In this document: positions 8,117 to 15,993 of the stretch, in pieces
Layout: every line of letters starts with the position of its first letter
Numbering within the stretch: the stretch's first letter is position 1
Origin: Roseicyclus salinarum
GTDB lineage: Bacteria > Pseudomonadota > Alphaproteobacteria > Rhodobacterales > Rhodobacteraceae
Length of the DNA: 64,000 nucleotides
Assembly (NCBI RefSeq): GCF_029624655.1
Contig: NZ_JARRSA010000004.1
Span: 1 to 64,000 of the forward strand
Direction of reading: 5' to 3'
Translations under genes and position numbers: made by a program
The notes under the pieces: generated by a model
What the model saw: only the letters and a program-made list of their open reading frames with translations
Databases searched by the model: none
Told to the model about the DNA's origin: nothing

Positions 8117-9126
8117 GCGTCCAGTACACCGAGCGCGGGCAGGGTTCCGCGATCGCGGACTTCTTCACCGAGCACGCGCAGGTCCTGTCCATCGCGGGCT
8201 TCTTCCTCGTCTGCGTGGTGTTCTTCTCGGTCATGACGGAGGCGTTCCTGACGCCGGTGAATCTTCTGAACATCCTGCGGCAGGCCGCGCCGATCCTGGT
8301 GGTCGCCGTCGCCATGACCTTCGTCATCATCACCGCGGGCATCGACCTGTCGGTCGGCTCGCAGGTGGCGCTGATCAACGCGGTCGCGGCCATCGTGCTG
8401 TCGGCCGGATGGCTTCCCTGGCCGCTGGTGATCCTCGGCATGCTGGCGCTCGGCGCCTTCATCGGCCTGGTGCAGGGCTGGTTCGTGGCCTACCAGGGCA
8501 TCCCCGCCTTCATCGTGACGCTGGCGGGCCTGTCGATCCTGCGCGGCCTCGCGCTTTACCTGACGCAGGGCTACTCGATCCCGATCCCCGACCTTCCGGG
8601 CTTCCTCGCGCTGGGGCGGGGGCAGGTCTCGGGCATACCGGTGCCCGTCTTCGTCGCCGTGGCGATCGCCGTTCTCGGCACCGTCGTCCTTGCGCGCACC
8701 GTCTACGGGCGCCGCGTGGTCGCGGTGGGATCGAACCCCGAGGCCGCGCGCCGCGCGGGGATGCCCGCGCGCGGGACGATCGCCTCGGTCTACGTCCTGA
8801 CCGGAGTGGCGAGCGCGGTGGCGGGCCTTCTGATCGCCGCGCGCCTCGGCTCGGGGTCGTCGAACGCGGCGGTGGGTTTCGAGCTTCAGGTGATCGCGGC
8901 CGTGGTGCTGGGCGGCACGTCGCTGTTCGGCGGGCGCGGCTCGATCCTCGGCACGCTTCTGGGCGCGATGACCATCGCGGTGATCGGCAACGGCCTGATC
9001 CTGATGCACATCTCGCCGTTCTTCACCCAGATCGTCACCGGCACCATCATCCTTGTCGCGATCTGGCTCAACACGCGCATCTTCACCGCGAACTTCCGGT
9101 TCGGCGGCGGGCGCAGGAAAGGCTGA
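8113..9126 (+). CDS. ABC sugar transporter permease (ribose/fructose class)
   Basis: A 337-residue inner-membrane protein of the BPD_transp_2 family. The ATG at 8113 overlaps the ATPase stop (ATGA) and is used although the frame is open upstream. Family landmarks are ILRQAAPILVVAVAMTFVII with the following TAGIDLSVGSQVALINA, and in the second half VGFELQVIAAVVLGGTSLFG followed by GGRGSILGTLLGA. It works as a dimer with the FrcA-like ATPase and the binding protein at 6372. The next gene (BtpA family) starts two bases after the stop, so uptake and metabolism genes form one transcription unit. Confidence 0.93.
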   Translation: MSVQYTERGQGSAIADFFTEHAQVLSIAGFFLVCVVFFSVMTEAFLTPVNLLNILRQAAPILVVAVAMTFVIITAGIDLSVGSQVALINAVAAIVLSAGWLPWPLVILGMLALGAFIGLVQGWFVAYQGIPAFIVTLAGLSILRGLALYLTQGYSIPIPDLPGFLALGRGQVSGIPVPVFVAVAIAVLGTVVLARTVYGRRVVAVGSNPEAARRAGMPARGTIASVYVLTGVASAVAGLLIAARLGSGSSNAAVGFELQVIAAVVLGGTSLFGGRGSILGTLLGAMTIAVIGNGLILMHISPFFTQIVTGTIILVAIWLNTRIFTANFRFGGGRRKG

Positions 9127-9128
9127 TC

Positions 9129-9974
9129 ATGGCGCAGATATCGGACAGGCCGCAGAACGCGATCGAGGAGATCTTCGGCCGGAAGAAGGCGCTGATCGGG
9201 ATGATCCACTGCCCGGCGTTTCCGGGCGCGCCCCGCTACCGAGGCGCGCCGCGCGAAGAGATCCTGTCGTTCTGCCTGCGCGACGCCGAACGGCTGGTCG
9301 CAGGCGGGATGCACGGGCTGCTGGTCGAGAATCACGGCGACATTCCGTTCTCCAAGCCAGAGGACATCGGCCCCGAGACGGCGGCCTTCATGGCCGTCGT
9401 CGCCGACCGGATCGCGCGGGAGTTCGACCTGCCGATGGGGATCAACGTGCTGGCGAACGCGCCGATCCCTGCCTTCGCCGTCGCCGCCGCGTCGGGGGCG
9501 TCCTTCATCCGGGTGAACCAGTGGGCCAACGCCTACGTCGCCAACGAGGGGTTCATGGAGGGACGCGCGGCCGAGGCGCTGCGCTACCGCTCGAAGCTTC
9601 GGGCCGAGGGCATCCGCGTCTTCGCCGACAGCCACGTCAAGCACGGCAGCCACGCCATCGTGGCCGACCGCAGCGTGACCGAGTTGACCCGCGACCTCGC
9701 CTTCTTCGACGCCGACGCCGTGATCGCGACGGGCCAGCGCACGGGCGACAGCGCCGATCTCGGCGAGATCGAGACAGTGCGCGACGCGACGCATCTGCCC
9801 GTTCTGGTGGGCTCGGGCGTGACGCCCGGGAATGTGGTGCCGATCCTCGAGCGTGTGGACGCGGTCATCGTGGCCTCATCGCTGAAGGAAGGCGGCGTCT
9901 GGTGGAACTCCGTCGAGGCCGCGCGCGTGACAGCCTTCGTCGAGGCGGCGCGCCCGGTGCTGGACGGCCCATGA
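9129..9974 (+). CDS. BtpA/SgcQ-family protein
   Basis: A 281-residue protein of the BtpA family (PF03437), which has a TIM-barrel-like pattern. ALIGMIHCPAFPGAPRY and GMHGLLVENHGDIPF are hallmark segments near the N-terminus, followed by GINVLANAPIPAFAVAAASG, FADSHVKHGSHAI and LPVLVGSGVTPGNV. The family was named from a cyanobacterial photosystem I biogenesis factor, but bacterial SgcQ-type members sit in sugar-utilisation operons and have no settled reaction. Here it lies between the permease and the TenA-like gene, overlapping the latter by four bases. The conserved Asp, His and Lys residues suggest an enzyme acting on the imported compound; that is inference. Confidence 0.88.
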   Translation: MAQISDRPQNAIEEIFGRKKALIGMIHCPAFPGAPRYRGAPREEILSFCLRDAERLVAGGMHGLLVENHGDIPFSKPEDIGPETAAFMAVVADRIAREFDLPMGINVLANAPIPAFAVAAASGASFIRVNQWANAYVANEGFMEGRAAEALRYRSKLRAEGIRVFADSHVKHGSHAIVADRSVTELTRDLAFFDADAVIATGQRTGDSADLGEIETVRDATHLPVLVGSGVTPGNVVPILERVDAVIVASSLKEGGVWWNSVEAARVTAFVEAARPVLDGP

Positions 9975-10621
9975 CCGCGCTCTCCGACCTCATCCTTCGG
10001 GACAACGCCGAGGTCCTCGCGCGGATGCTCGCCCATCCCTTCGTCCGCGCCGTCGCCGAAGGTACCCTGCCCGCGAGCGCATATCACCGCTACCTCGTGC
10101 ACGAGGGCGCCTTCGTCGAGACCGCCATCTCGATCTTCGCCTTCGCCACGGCCAAGGCGCCCGACCTCGAGGCGAAGCGGTGGCTGGTCGGGGTGCAGGA
10201 CGCTCTGGTCAGAGACCAGATCCCCTATTTCGAACAGAGCTTCACCGAGCTCGGCGTCCAGACCGGCATCCCCGTCCCCGAGGCGGTGCGGGCCTTCGAC
10301 AGTGGAATGCTCGACCTCGCGCGCGAGGGCGATTTCCTGCAGATCGTGACCGCCATGTTCGCCGCCGAATGGATGTACTGGACATGGTGCAGCGCGGCGG
10401 CGTCGCGCGAGATCGCCGATCCTCATGTCCGCCGGTGGGTGGACCTGCACGCGGACGATACCTTCGCCGCGCAGGCGCGCTGGCTCAAGGCCGCGATCGA
10501 CCGCCATGGCGACCCTCGCGACCGCGAGCGCCTCGGCGCGGTCTTCGGGCGCGTGACCGAGCTGGAAATCGCGTTCCACGATGCGCCCCTCGCGGCGGAC
10601 AAGGAGACATCCCATGCATAG
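9971..10621 (+). CDS. TenA/THI-4 family protein
   Basis: A 216-residue helical protein of the TenA/thiaminase II fold (YHRYLVHEGAFVETAISIFA near residue 37; FAAEWMYWTWCSAA near residue 131). Canonical thiaminase II has a nucleophilic Cys just before the aromatic helix. Here that position reads AAEWMYW, so the Cys seems absent and a Glu lies nearby, as in the TenA_E subgroup linked to pyrimidine salvage. Start ATG 9971 overlaps the btpA stop; the 3' end overlaps the next gene by eight bases. Its place in a sugar-uptake operon is unusual, and its substrate may be a heterocycle carried by the imported compound. Confidence 0.82.
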   Translation: MTALSDLILRDNAEVLARMLAHPFVRAVAEGTLPASAYHRYLVHEGAFVETAISIFAFATAKAPDLEAKRWLVGVQDALVRDQIPYFEQSFTELGVQTGIPVPEAVRAFDSGMLDLAREGDFLQIVTAMFAAEWMYWTWCSAAASREIADPHVRRWVDLHADDTFAAQARWLKAAIDRHGDPRDRERLGAVFGRVTELEIAFHDAPLAADKETSHA

Positions 10622-11681
10622 GACCCCGTCGCCGACCGTTTCCGCCGTCGCCGGCCCCGTGGCGCGCGACAGCCTCGGCGTCACCCTGATGCACGAGCAC
10701 ATCCTGAACGATTGCACCTGCTGGTGGCGGGGCAGGGACCCCGATTTCGTCTCGCCGATCCGCGACCTGCCGGTCAGCGCCTCGATCCTGTCGCGGCTGA
10801 AGCACGACCCCTTCGCCTGCCGTGACAACTGCGCGCTCAACGACGAGAGCCTCGCGGTGGCAGAGCTGCTGCAATTCGCCGAGGAGGGCGGCCGGACCGT
10901 CGTGGACCCCACCTGCCGCGGCATCGGGCGCTCGCCCGAGGCGCTCAGGCGGATCTCCAAGGCCACCGGCCTCAATATCGTCATGGGATCGGGCTACTAC
11001 CTGCAGTCCTCGCATCCCGCCGGGCTTGCCGCGATGACCGCCGAGGACGTCGCGCGGGAACTCGTGGCCGAGCATCGCGAAGGCGTCGGCCCCGAGGCCG
11101 TGCCCATCGGGCTGATCGGCGAGATCGGCGTCAGCGCGGATTTCACCCCGGAGGAGCGCAAGAGCCTTCGCGGCGCGTCGATGGCCGCGCTGGAGACCGG
11201 CCTGCCCCTGATGATCCACCTGCCGGGATGGGAGCGTCTGGCCCACGAGGTTCTCGACACCGTCGCGGGCGAGGGCCAGCCGCTCGACCGGGTGATCCTG
11301 TGCCACATGAACCCGTCATGGGACGATGGCGACTACCAGCGCGCGCTCGCCGACCGGGGCGCGTTCCTTGAATACGACATGATCGGCATGGACTACTGGT
11401 ACGACGACCAGCAGGTTCAATGCCCCTCGGACGAGGATTGCGCGCGCGCCATCGCGGCGCTGGTCCGCGACGGATACCGCGACCGGCTGCTCCTGTCGCA
11501 GGACGTCTTCGTGAAGATGATGCTGACGCCCTTCGGCGGGAACGGCTATGCCCACGTGCAGCGCCATTTCCTTCCCCGCCTCCTGCGGCTCGGGCTCGGC
11601 GAGGGCGACCTCGAACGCCTGATGGTCGCCAACCCCGCCGCGGCGCTTTGCGCCTACACAACACCGGAGACCACGCCATGA
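10614..11681 (+). CDS. Phosphotriesterase-family amidohydrolase/lactonase
   Basis: A 355-residue protein of the phosphotriesterase family (PF02126) in the amidohydrolase superfamily. Metal-site motifs are the N-terminal LMHEHI (His27 and His29), Glu in GLIGEIGVS in place of the carboxylated Lys of the classical enzyme, His in LMIHLPGWERL, His in ILCHMNPSWDD, and Asp in LLLSQDVFVKM. Family members with the Glu variant are usually lactonases or phosphorylated-sugar lactonases, which fits the sugar operon. The start at 10614 overlaps tenA by eight bases; the stop overlaps the next start. True organophosphate hydrolysis is unlikely. Confidence 0.87.
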   Translation: MHRTPSPTVSAVAGPVARDSLGVTLMHEHILNDCTCWWRGRDPDFVSPIRDLPVSASILSRLKHDPFACRDNCALNDESLAVAELLQFAEEGGRTVVDPTCRGIGRSPEALRRISKATGLNIVMGSGYYLQSSHPAGLAAMTAEDVARELVAEHREGVGPEAVPIGLIGEIGVSADFTPEERKSLRGASMAALETGLPLMIHLPGWERLAHEVLDTVAGEGQPLDRVILCHMNPSWDDGDYQRALADRGAFLEYDMIGMDYWYDDQQVQCPSDEDCARAIAALVRDGYRDRLLLSQDVFVKMMLTPFGGNGYAHVQRHFLPRLLRLGLGEGDLERLMVANPAAALCAYTTPETTP

Positions 11682-12439
11682 CCAAACTTCTTCTCGTCGG
11701 CGAAAGCTGGGTCAGCTCGGCCAGCCATTTCAAGGGCTTCGACCAGTTCGGCAGCGTCACCTTCCACACCGGCGCCGACCGCTTCGTGCAGGGAATGGAG
11801 CGCGCCGGGATCGACGTGACCTACATGAAGGCGCACGAGGCCGCCGAGGGCTTTCCCTACACCCGCGAGGCGCTCGAGGCCTACGACGTGGTGATGCTGT
11901 CGGACATCGGAGCCAACACGCTTCTGCTGCCGCCCGATGTCTGGCTGCGCGGCCAGCGCGTGCCGAACCGCCTGAAGCTGATCGAGGGCTGGGTGCAGGA
12001 CGGGGGCGGCCTGATCATGATCGGCGGCTACATGACCTTCCAGGGCATCGACGGGCGCGGGCGCTGGCACCGCACGCCGGTGGAACGCGCGCTGCCGGTC
12101 GAATGCCTGCCCCATGACGACCGCGTGGAAATCCCCGAGGGCGCGACGCCCGAGGTCGTGCAGGCCGGACATCCGCTTCTCGCCGGGGTGCCGTCCGACT
12201 GGCCCTATCTCCTTGGGGTGAACGAGCTTTCGGCGCGGCCCGGCGCCGAGATCATCCTGCGCCTTCCCGGGGATCAGGGCGGCCTTCCGCTTCTGGTGTC
12301 GGGCACGCATGGCAAGGGCCGGACCCTCGCCTGGGCCTCCGACATGAGCGAGCACTGGCTGCCGAGGCCCTTCCTCGATTGGCCCGGATACGACGTGCTC
12401 TTCGAGAACATGGTGACATGGGCGGCAGGCCCGTCCTGA
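11678..12439 (+). CDS. Glutamine-amidotransferase-like protein (PF07090/DUF1355 type)
   Basis: A 253-residue protein with a flavodoxin-like class I amidotransferase-type fold: KLLLVGESWVSSASHFKGFD at the N-terminus, then YDVVMLSDIGANTLLLPPDV and WVQDGGGLIMIGGYMTFQGI. At the place of the amidotransferase nucleophile elbow the sequence reads GGYMTFQG with no Cys, so it is probably not a glutaminase; ThuA-like sugar-related proteins share the fold. It is the last gene of the operon starting at 5297, overlapping the phosphotriesterase-like stop by four bases. Function is unknown. Co-occurrence with BtpA and a phosphotriesterase homologue suggests a shared pathway. Confidence 0.78.
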   Translation: MTKLLLVGESWVSSASHFKGFDQFGSVTFHTGADRFVQGMERAGIDVTYMKAHEAAEGFPYTREALEAYDVVMLSDIGANTLLLPPDVWLRGQRVPNRLKLIEGWVQDGGGLIMIGGYMTFQGIDGRGRWHRTPVERALPVECLPHDDRVEIPEGATPEVVQAGHPLLAGVPSDWPYLLGVNELSARPGAEIILRLPGDQGGLPLLVSGTHGKGRTLAWASDMSEHWLPRPFLDWPGYDVLFENMVTWAAGPS

Positions 12440-12582
12440 GGGCGGGGCGGGACTTCGTTGCGCGCCAAGCCGGAACGCGGAACGGGAGCAGGTTTCACGT
12501 CATAAGATTGACATAGGTCATAGTTTCTACTCGAAGCGCTGCCTAGCCTCCGATCGAGAGTGATCGCAGATTGGAGGAAACG

Positions 12583-13449
12583 ATGAAGTCCTTGTTTGCA
12601 AGACCCGTCATCTCGGTGGCGGCGGTCTCTGCGATTGCCGTTGCGGCGTCGCTGGCGGCAGGCGTCGTCACCGCGCCCTATCCGTGGGGCGTTTCGGCAG
12701 CCTTCGCGCAGGAGGAGGGCGGGGGCGGCAGCGGCGGACGCGGAGCCGGAGGGCCAGGCGGAAGCGGGGGCGGCGGTCACGATGAGGGCGACGGCCATGA
12801 TGAGGGCGGAAGCCACGAGGAGGGCGGCGGCGTCGGGTCCGGTGGCCGCGGCGGCGGCCATGACCCCGGCGGCGCGGGCGACGCGCCCGGACCGCAGGCG
12901 GGCGCCGCCGGTGGCGAGCAGGGCCACGGCGACGGCGAGCCGCGTGGCGGCAGCGGGCAGCCCTGGGCGCGGGACGCGCTTCTGCCGGCGTGGTCGGACA
13001 TGGACCCCGAGACGTTCGAGTTGGGCCGCCTGAACGTCGCGAGATCGCCCGAGCAGGTTCTTGCGCGCGCCTATGGCGAGGCCGAGCTGGTGCTGGGCGG
13101 CATGTCGGGCTTCTACAACCTTTCGCTGGGCGAGATGCGGGACCTGCTCTCGGACCCGGTTCGGTTCGATCAGACCGCCTTCATCGACTCGCCGCTGCAG
13201 AACCTCGCGCTGTTCGAGGACGCCCTCGACGGGACGATCGACCTGCGCGATTTCGGGATCACCGCAAGCGCCGGGACCATCCTTGCGGTGACGCTAGGCA
13301 TGGCGTCCGACAAGGAGATGGAGATCAGCCCGGAAACCGTCTACGCGCTGAGCGTGATCTTCGAGAAGCCCCTGACGCAGGCCTCGGCGGCATCGATCGC
13401 CGCAGCGGCGGACGCGATCCGCGCGGCCGTTTTGGCCGGACACGGTTGA
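12583..13449 (+). CDS. Secreted Gly/His/acidic-rich protein of unknown function
   Basis: A 288-residue exported protein. GGAGGAA directly precedes the ATG at 12583; a TTG 12 bases upstream is less likely. A signal peptide ends near SAAFAQ (residue 42). Residues 43-125 or so are a low-complexity segment made of Gly with His-Asp/Glu pairs (GGGHDEGDGHDEGGSHEEGG), which could bind divalent metals. The C-terminal 160 residues are a normal folded-type domain (ARSPEQVLARAYGEAELVLG, SGFYNLSLGEMRDLL) I do not recognise. It stands alone, 143 bases after the sugar operon, with its own upstream region. Confidence 0.75.
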   Translation: MKSLFARPVISVAAVSAIAVAASLAAGVVTAPYPWGVSAAFAQEEGGGGSGGRGAGGPGGSGGGGHDEGDGHDEGGSHEEGGGVGSGGRGGGHDPGGAGDAPGPQAGAAGGEQGHGDGEPRGGSGQPWARDALLPAWSDMDPETFELGRLNVARSPEQVLARAYGEAELVLGGMSGFYNLSLGEMRDLLSDPVRFDQTAFIDSPLQNLALFEDALDGTIDLRDFGITASAGTILAVTLGMASDKEMEISPETVYALSVIFEKPLTQASAASIAAAADAIRAAVLAGHG

Positions 13450-13677
13450 ACCTTGCGGGCGCCGGACGCCGGGTCCGCCCCGCCCGGCGGATCCGGCCCC
13501 GAGCCGCTCCCGCGCTCCGTCATGCCGCCCGCTGCCCGTCCGATGGACGAGTTTGCGGCAGAATTGGTCGCAAACCCCGCAAGATGGCGCGCCGCGCCGC
13601 GCTAGGATCCGCGCAGGCGACGCGGGGAGGCGGCCGCCATCAGCCCAAGCGGCGACAGGGGGGAAGGGTTCGCGGAC

Positions 13678-14169
13678 ATGAAAAGGTTTGGCCTCGACGC
13701 CACGGACCTTCGCATCCTCAGCGCCGTGCAGCAGCACGGCCAGCTGAGCAAGACGAGACTTGCGGAAATCGCCAACATTTCTCCGACGCCCTGCTGGGCG
13801 CGCCTCGACCGGCTGAAGGCCGCGGGCTTCATCCGGAGCTACCACGCCGAGATCGCCCTCGAGCGGATCTGCGACGCCACCCAGGTCGTGGTCACGGTCT
13901 CCCTGACGCATCACCGCAAGTCCGATTTCGCCCGCTTCGAAGCCTTCGTGCACGCCCATGACGAGTTCACCGAATGCGTCGCGACGGGTGGCGGAATGGA
14001 CTACGTGCTGAAGGTGGTCAGCCCGAACCTTGCGTCCTTCCAGGCCCTCATGCAGGCAATGGTCGATGCCGAGCTCGGCGTCGACAGATACATGACCTAC
14101 ATCGCGACTCGGACGGTCAAGACGTCCCGCCCGAACCTCGCCCGGCTGGCCGCCTCGGCGGCGCGCTGA
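13678..14169 (+). CDS. Lrp/AsnC-family transcriptional regulator
   Basis: A 163-residue regulator. The N-terminal helix-turn-helix is LDATDLRILSAVQQHGQLSK followed by ISPTPCWARLDRLKAAGFI; the C-terminal RAM domain (HDEFTECVATGGGMDYVLKV) binds the effector, usually an amino acid or small carboxylate. A GGGGGGAAGGG stretch precedes the start. It stands in front of the DmdA-like and OsmC genes, 160 bases upstream, and is their most likely local regulator. Which ligand it senses is not evident. Confidence 0.92.
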   Translation: MKRFGLDATDLRILSAVQQHGQLSKTRLAEIANISPTPCWARLDRLKAAGFIRSYHAEIALERICDATQVVVTVSLTHHRKSDFARFEAFVHAHDEFTECVATGGGMDYVLKVVSPNLASFQALMQAMVDAELGVDRYMTYIATRTVKTSRPNLARLAASAAR

Positions 14170-14179
14170 GGCCTCCCGA

Positions 14180-14219
14180 CCGAACGGTCCGCGACCTGCC
14201 TGAAAAACAGTCCGTTCGG
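14180..14219 (+). repeat. Inverted repeat between the Lrp gene and the DmdA-like gene
   Basis: CCGAACGG at 14180-14187 and CCGTTCGG at 14212-14219 are exact reverse complements 24 bases apart, just after the Lrp stop. No T-run follows the second arm. It could be the Lrp gene's transcript end or a paired binding site for a regulator of the following gene; the sequence alone does not decide. Confidence 0.35.
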
Positions 14220-14331
14220 CCTGAGCCAGCCCATTTTTTGGTCCGACTTTTCGGGGCGCCCGGATCTACATCTCGGACGGATCCGTCATGCCGCCGCACA
14301 TCCGGACGGACAGGGGATCAGGGAGGACACC

Positions 14332-15471
14332 ATGCACGCAGACGACTTCGGCTTCGGCACTCAGATCCGGAAATCGCCCTATTTCGACGCCACCGTCCGC
14401 TGGGGCGCCAAGGCCTTTTCCGTCTACAACCACATGTATATCCCGCGCGACTTCGGCGATCCGGAACAGAACTTCTGGAACCTCGTGAACGACGCGATCC
14501 TGTGCGACGTCGGCGTCGAACGGCAGGTCGAGATCACCGGCCCGGACGCCGCGCGCTTCGTGCAGATGCTCACGCCCCGCGACCTCTCGAAGATGGCGGT
14601 CGGACAGTGCAAGTACGTCCTGATCACCAATGCCGCCGGCGGCATCCTGAACGATCCCATCCTGCTTCGGCTGGCCGAGAACCATTTCTGGATCTCGCTG
14701 GCCGACAGCGACATCCTGCTCTGGGCGCAGGGCGTGGCGGTGCATTCGGGCATGGACGTCATGATCACGGAACCCGACGTCTCGCCGCTTCAGCTGCAGG
14801 GGCCCAAGTCGGGCCAGATCATGCAGGCGCTCTTCGGCGACGAGATCATGGACCTTCGCTACTACTGGCTGCGCGAGGTCGATCTTGACGGCATCCCGCT
14901 GATCGTGTCGCGCACCGGCTGGTCGAGCGAACTTGGCTACGAGCTCTATCTTCGCGACGGCGCGCAGGGCGACGCCTTGTGGGAGCGCATCATGGCGACG
15001 GGCATGGCCTACGGCCTCAAGCCGGGCCACACCTCGTCGATCCGGCGCATCGAGGGCGGGATGCTGTCCTACCACGCCGACGCCGACATCGGCACGAACC
15101 CCTACGAGCTGGGGCTCGACCGGCTGGTGAACCTCGAGATGGAGGCCGATTTCATCGGCAAGGCCGCGCTCCGCCGCATCCGCGACGAGGGCGTGCACCG
15201 CAGGCAGGTCGGGCTGATCATCGACTGCGAGCCGCTCAAGGGTCCGAACACGAGCTTCTGGGCGATCAACCGGGACGGGACGAACGTGGGCAAGGTCACC
15301 TCCGCCGTCCATTCTCCCCGGCTCGGGCGGAACATCGCGCTTGCGATGGTGTCGGTCGAGGCCGCGCATCTGGGCGCGGAGCTCGAGGTCGTGACGCCAT
15401 CGGGTCCGACCCGCGCGACCGTGGTGGAGCGCCCGTTCTACGACCCCAAGAAGCAGCTCGCCGTCGCCTGA
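14332..15471 (+). CDS. Aminomethyltransferase (GcvT)-fold protein related to DMSP demethylase DmdA
   Basis: A 379-residue folate-dependent aminomethyltransferase-fold protein. A GGGAGGA site lies seven bases before the ATG. Stretches shared with DmdA include FSVYNHMYIPRDFG, VGVERQVEITGPDAARFVQM followed by LTPRDLSKM, ISLADSDILLWAQG, EPDVSPLQLQGPKSG and RIEGGMLSYHADAD. DmdA moves a methyl group from dimethylsulfoniopropionate to tetrahydrofolate, but many relatives act on other methylated amines or sulfur compounds, so true DmdA identity is unproven. It is preceded by an Lrp regulator and followed by an OsmC protein 36 bases downstream; no DMSP-specific genes are nearby. Confidence 0.82.
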   Translation: MHADDFGFGTQIRKSPYFDATVRWGAKAFSVYNHMYIPRDFGDPEQNFWNLVNDAILCDVGVERQVEITGPDAARFVQMLTPRDLSKMAVGQCKYVLITNAAGGILNDPILLRLAENHFWISLADSDILLWAQGVAVHSGMDVMITEPDVSPLQLQGPKSGQIMQALFGDEIMDLRYYWLREVDLDGIPLIVSRTGWSSELGYELYLRDGAQGDALWERIMATGMAYGLKPGHTSSIRRIEGGMLSYHADADIGTNPYELGLDRLVNLEMEADFIGKAALRRIRDEGVHRRQVGLIIDCEPLKGPNTSFWAINRDGTNVGKVTSAVHSPRLGRNIALAMVSVEAAHLGAELEVVTPSGPTRATVVERPFYDPKKQLAVA

Positions 15472-15507
15472 CGGCTCGTGCGCGCCCCGGACCGGAGACC
15501 CGACAAG

Positions 15508-15957
15508 ATGTCCGACCTCGCCATCGAGCTGCACTGGCAGCGTGCCGAGCCCGCGTTGCAGTCGGGCAGGTATTCCAACGCCCATACCGTCCTGTTCAAC
15601 CACCGCCACGACGTGACCGTGGACGCCGCCCCGGACTGGGGCGGCGATCCCGCCCACACCAACCCCGAGCAGGCCCTCGCGTCGGCCCTGTCGAGCTGCC
15701 ACATGATGACCTTCCTCGCCCTTGCCGCGAAGGCGGGGTGGCCCGTCGCCGGCTACAGCGACCGCGCCGTCGCCCATCTCGGCAAGAACGGCCGCGGGCA
15801 GATGTCGGTGACGCGCATCGACCTGCACCCGGTGGTGCGCTTCGACGCGGGCTTCTCGCCCGATACCGGCGCGCTCGAAGCGATGCAGGACCGCGCGCAC
15901 CGCTACTGCTTCATCGCCAACACGCTGGCCGAAAGCGTGGAGATCAACATCCTTTGA
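15508..15957 (+). CDS. OsmC-family peroxiredoxin-like protein
   Basis: A 149-residue OsmC/Ohr-fold protein. The ATG at 15508 is chosen (MSDLAIELHWQR) over an upstream in-frame start without a good ribosome-binding site. Both redox Cys positions are present: LSSCHMMTFLALAAKAG near residue 65 and HRYCFIANTLAESVEINIL at the C-terminus. The family reduces organic hydroperoxides. It lies 36 bases after the DmdA-like gene and is probably co-transcribed with it, perhaps handling reactive by-products of the same substrate. Confidence 0.9.
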   Translation: MSDLAIELHWQRAEPALQSGRYSNAHTVLFNHRHDVTVDAAPDWGGDPAHTNPEQALASALSSCHMMTFLALAAKAGWPVAGYSDRAVAHLGKNGRGQMSVTRIDLHPVVRFDAGFSPDTGALEAMQDRAHRYCFIANTLAESVEINIL

Positions 15958-15993
15958 TCCACGCGCCCCGCCGGGTGGGGCGGAGCCCCGGCG

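Noticed and set aside
10614-11681. True organophosphate-degrading phosphotriesterase
   Set aside because: The metal-bridging Lys of the classical enzyme is replaced by Glu in GLIGEIGVS, typical of lactonase-type relatives, and the operon context is sugar metabolism.
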